Below, one piece after another: positions 61,901 to 64,000 of a stretch of DNA of 64,000 bases. Source of the stretch: Sinorhizobium terangae. Lineage in GTDB: Bacteria > Pseudomonadota > Alphaproteobacteria > Rhizobiales > Rhizobiaceae. Made by a program: the position numbers and the translations under genes. The stretch's first letter is position 1, and the number at the start of each line of letters is the position of its first letter. The notes under the pieces were generated by a model. The model saw only the letters and a program-made list of their open reading frames with translations. It did not search any database and was not told the DNA's origin. The stretch lies in assembly GCF_029714365.1 (NCBI RefSeq), contig NZ_CP121659.1:2170001-2234000 (forward strand). The letters are read 5' to 3'.

Positions 61901-62673
61901 CGCAGAGCGCCACTTTGCTTGGCTTCGTCCGCCGGCCGGTTTTCCGTCAGCGTGAACCGCCCGCCATAGACCGGCCTGAAGTCGACAACCTTGAGATCGC
62001 CGTCGAGCTCGACGCCGAACGGTCGCTTGTCCGGTGTCAGCCGCGCCCTGAGGCTCAGCGCCCCTTCCTCGTCCACCGCGTTGCTGGAAAAGGCGAAGCT
62101 GCCGGCTTCACCGTCGAGTGCCGCGCGCCCCTCGACCTTCCATGGACCGGCAAGAGTGCGCGCCGACAGGTCGGCGGAAAGGTCTGTGACACGGCGCGTC
62201 CGTCCCGTCTGCTCGTCGACGAACTCGATCTCACCGTCGACAACCTCGACCTTTTCGAGAACGACCGTACTTGCAGGAATCGATGCCTGCGACCCACGCG
62301 CCCAGTCGAGCGTGCCATCCGGCAGGAGACGAATCCTCGCTTTCGGTCGATCGAGCCGCATATCGAAGATCAGCGCCTCGCCGCTCAGGAACGGCGCAAG
62401 CTCGGCGCTCATCGAGAATTGCGCGACCTGGACGATCGGCTGGTCGCTCTCAGTAGAACCGACGCGCACGTCATTGAGGGTCACGGTCGGGAACGGGAGG
62501 ATGCGGGCGTCGACACTGCCATGGACGACCACCGGCTTGCCCATGATGCGGCTTGCCTCGCGCTCGAAATCCTTGCGGAAGTTGGTCCAGTCGATGAACA
62601 ATGGCGCGATCAACGCCGCAAAGAGCGCGACGACAACAAGCCCACCGATGGTAACCAGAATTCGCGCCAGCAC
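58939..62673 (-). CDS. Large AsmA-family protein
   Basis: 1244 residues. An N-terminal membrane anchor (VTIGGLVVVALFAALIAPLF, about 7-26) is followed by the AsmA opening (WTNFRKDFEREASRIMGKPV, VHGSVDARILPFPTVTLNDV), long beta-rich repeats and a C-terminal AsmA_2-like domain. The last 120 residues are unusual: an Arg/Glu/Ala coiled coil followed by a Pro-rich stretch and GGNAAGENAGPTLNFDML. AsmA relatives (TamB, YhdP) move lipids between membranes; this is inferred, not shown. Confidence 0.85.
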   Translation of the reverse strand: MLARILVTIGGLVVVALFAALIAPLFIDWTNFRKDFEREASRIMGKPVVVHGSVDARILPFPTVTLNDVRVGSTESDQPIVQVAQFSMSAELAPFLSGEALIFDMRLDRPKARIRLLPDGTLDWARGSQASIPASTVVLEKVEVVDGEIEFVDEQTGRTRRVTDLSADLSARTLAGPWKVEGRAALDGEAGSFAFSSNAVDEEGALSLRARLTPDKRPFGVELDGDLKVVDFRPVYGGRFTLTENRPADEAKQSGALRINGEFQLTNESIRVPEYRFEAGPPDDPYVVTGEATLDTGKDQKFLLIADGQQIDVSRIGNSGRSGKTGRDPAISLRQRIEAMLAIAADIPIPQVPGRASLKLPAIVIGDTTVRDVRLDVRPDGAGWIVENAVALLPGRTQMEASGRLNLKEQRAFRGDILVASNQPSGLANWLAGSVDPAIRKLKTAGFAATVNLTDTLQQFESLEVAAGPATLRGRIERQSFAEQQPSLSLQLKGNRIDLEALQALAGLVAGDASTGTLLQHAIAADLSADAFSAFGEEARDVQAVLTLKNGQLQAERVAIGSLSGAQLALSGRMSGGLDQPVLSAKMKLAAKDLTPVLEMIGRHTVAHPALQRLIKAGPYYSDAALDVTLTAGSNEGSAPVTFGVIGTANGSKIAASYQAPDVAQALTGKGMLLEATLENPQTVVLVGQAGFDPLPFDADPNGILAVKLQSTEGSKANGTLTFTTEKTSLAAKGDVDLARDHYLEGQAKLTLQTQDLEPFLLLQGIGLPQMGSGLPVTLSTDITTDAEKVALSAIEGKVDQNVFSGALAIDRKTAGKAVGELALDTLDLGWLGEGILGQFEDASIGGLSMAPVAQPAWTGFDVALNVTAKRFWPGVYGPVTGFAGKLEWKGDELALSDATGDWLGGKLEGRLQVGNANGSGFLRSRFDLKGGDLAAAGWAREGGPVATGRFDLALAMEASGATPRAMAHSASGSGTAIFNGVTLNGINTAALSPLMAAADAMKTEISPDAIRKAAEQVLFTGQSVVGAIKVPFSVAGGTARAQSVTAGDGNAAFTGEAAFDLAEQHMNGVIDLTFRPGEEALAGAEPRVRLGFGGPLHAPDVSVDVTDLSNFLSLRAFERERRRVETLQSNVLEKQRLRREVALYKARAAEREVARLRAIAEERHRQAAAAEAARMKAEAEARAAAERRAAEELRLRLRQLPPRSPAAPPPPPQNVHPLSGGNAAGENAGPTLNFDMLPDITVQ

Positions 62674-62740
62674 CGCGTCACTTTCCCGTCTGTCTCATTC
62701 GCGCCCTGCTCGCATCCTTGAGCGGCCGATCCCCGCGCTG

Positions 62741-64000
62741 TCAGGCAAAGATCTTGCCCGGATTGAAGATATTGTCTGGATCAAGCGCCCGCTTGATCTG
62801 CCGCATCAGATCCAAGGCGTCGCCGAGCTCCGCCTTGAGAAACGGCATCTTGCCCTGCCCGATTCCATGTTCGCCCGTGCAGGTGCCGTCCATCGACAGA
62901 GCCCGCGCGTTCAGCCGCTCCACGAAGGCCTCCGCCCGCGCAACATCGGCTGGATCCTTGTCGTCGAAAAGCAGCCCGACGTGAAAGTTGCCGTCGCCCG
63001 CATGGCCGACGATCGGGGCGACCAGCCCGTGTGCCGCGCTGTCCTCTTGCGTCGCCGCGACGCAATCGGCAAGCCGCGAGATCGGCACGCAGACATCCGT
63101 CGAAAGGATCGCGGCGCCGGGCACCAGCCCCTTCTGTGCCCAATAGGCGTTGTGCCGCGCCTTCCAGAGTCGCGAGCGCTCTTCCGGATTGGTCGTCCAG
63201 ATAAAACCAGTAGACCCCAATTCCGACGCTATTTCGGCGAACTGGCGCGATTGCAACTCGACGCTCTCGGCGCTGCCATGAAACTCGACGAAAAGCGTCG
63301 GCGTCTCCTCATAGTTGAGGTTCGAATAGGCATTGCACGCCTTCATCTGCAGCGCGTCGAGCAGTTCGATGCGCGCTACCGGAATGCCCGATTGGATCGT
63401 CAGGATCACCGCGTTGCAGGCATCGGCAATGGTCGGGAAAGGGCAGACGCCACCGGAGATCACCTCCGGTATGCCTTGCAGGCGCAGCGTGATCGACGTG
63501 ACGATACCGAGCGTGCCTTCCGCGCCAACGAAGAGCCGCGTCAGGTCGTAGCCTGCCGAGGACTTGCGCGCCCGGTGGCCGGTCGAAATCTCGCGACCGT
63601 CGGCAGCGACCGCCGTCACCGCCAGCACGTTTTCCTTCATCGTGCCGTAGCGCACCGCGTTGGTGCCGGAGGCACGCGTCGACGCCATGCCGCCGATCGA
63701 GGCGTTCGCCCCCGGGTCGATCGGAAAGAAAAGACCGGTATCGCGCAGATAAGTGTTCAGGTCCTCGCGTGTGATGCCGGGTTCGACCGTGCAATCGAGA
63801 TCCTCGGCATTGACGGCGAGAACGCGGTTCATGCGCATCATGTCGACCGATATCCCGCCATGCGGCGCGTTGACGTGCCCTTCCAGCGACGATCCGGTGC
63901 CGAAAGGGATCAGCGGCACGCGGTGCGCGCTGGCGATCTTGACGATCTCGCGCACTTCGGCGCCGCTTTCGGGAAAGACCACGGCATCCGGCAATTGCGC
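62741..64000 (-). CDS. FAD-linked oxidase, D-lactate/glycolate dehydrogenase type (5' part missing)
   Basis: The frame runs off the right edge; 419 residues are visible. FAD_binding_4 motifs are IPFGTGSSLEGHVNAPHGGI, GLFFPIDPGANASIGGMAST and the RYGTMKENVLAVTAV loop; the C-terminal FAD-oxidase domain has GHAGDGNFHVGLLFD and DGTCTGEHGIGQGK. It belongs to the GlcD/Dld group, oxidising 2-hydroxy acids such as D-lactate. About 45 N-terminal residues probably lie outside the window. The 5' neighbour is unseen. Confidence 0.9.
   Translation of the reverse strand, partial: AQLPDAVVFPESGAEVREIVKIASAHRVPLIPFGTGSSLEGHVNAPHGGISVDMMRMNRVLAVNAEDLDCTVEPGITREDLNTYLRDTGLFFPIDPGANASIGGMASTRASGTNAVRYGTMKENVLAVTAVAADGREISTGHRARKSSAGYDLTRLFVGAEGTLGIVTSITLRLQGIPEVISGGVCPFPTIADACNAVILTIQSGIPVARIELLDALQMKACNAYSNLNYEETPTLFVEFHGSAESVELQSRQFAEIASELGSTGFIWTTNPEERSRLWKARHNAYWAQKGLVPGAAILSTDVCVPISRLADCVAATQEDSAAHGLVAPIVGHAGDGNFHVGLLFDDKDPADVARAEAFVERLNARALSMDGTCTGEHGIGQGKMPFLKAELGDALDLMRQIKRALDPDNIFNPGKIFA

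Noticed and set aside
1..64000. CRISPR array, rRNA, canonical tRNA, insertion sequence or prophage
   Set aside because: No regularly spaced repeats, no transposase or integrase motifs and no convincing tRNA cloverleaf were seen on reading; a tRNAscan and IS search would settle it.

Overview
The window is a high-GC alphaproteobacterial chromosome segment, most likely Sinorhizobium (Ensifer) or a close relative. The evidence is two rhizobial intergenic mosaic elements (RIME-like), a dispersed palindromic intergenic repeat, a circularly permuted two-piece tmRNA whose tag reads ANDNYAEARLAA, and the core blocks ilvI-ilvH, miaA/serB, degP-hflC-hflK and folA-thyA. Most of it is chromosomal housekeeping sequence with several small accessory or stress modules inserted.

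Layout. 1-5.3 kb: a partial quinone-oxidoreductase-like gene, a 2-hydroxychromene-2-carboxylate isomerase, then a complete bufferin-type copper RiPP operon (bufA-bufB-bufC-doxX, minus strand) divergent from its ECF sigma/anti-sigma pair (sigF/nrsF type). Both divergent promoters carry the same GTAAC-N16-CGAA elements. 5.3-14.7 kb: a DUF983 protein, a MocR regulator beside pdxJ, a frameshifted DUF899 gene, a MerR/LuxR-like hybrid regulator, a small lipoprotein, an EF-hand protein and a membrane chemoreceptor. 14.9-22 kb: a five-gene minus-strand operon that is the most unusual part of the window. It encodes a cyclase/AAA regulator, a YcaO protein, a TfuA protein, a thermolysin-like metallopeptidase and a low-GC, Cys-rich protein of unknown family. 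It looks like an uncharacterised YcaO-TfuA (probably thioamide-forming) modification system. 22-34.6 kb: a RecD-like helicase, an AbrB-family membrane protein, a secreted COG4315 protein with its ECF sigma/anti-sigma pair, a cobalt-type nitrile hydratase operon, an SDR/DoxX fusion, a frameshifted DUF2269 gene, a LysE exporter, a methyltransferase, a cold-shock protein and an aldo/keto reductase.

34.8-46.5 kb: ilvI-ilvH with an attenuator and an 18-residue leader peptide rich in Val/Ile/Leu, a HerA-like ATPase, a second thermolysin-like peptidase coupled to an MBL-fold hydrolase, and miaA/serB whose divergent start codons overlap. 46.5-64 kb: an alpha/beta hydrolase remnant, degP, hflK-hflC, folA, a GST, thyA, a group of small hydrophilic proteins next to divergent EcfG/RpoE2-type promoters, ssrA (tmRNA) beside sspB (the adaptor for ssrA-tagged proteins), a diguanylate cyclase, a large AsmA-like protein and a partial FAD-linked oxidase running off the right edge.

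All functional calls come from reading motifs and family resemblance in the translated sequence; no database search was run.
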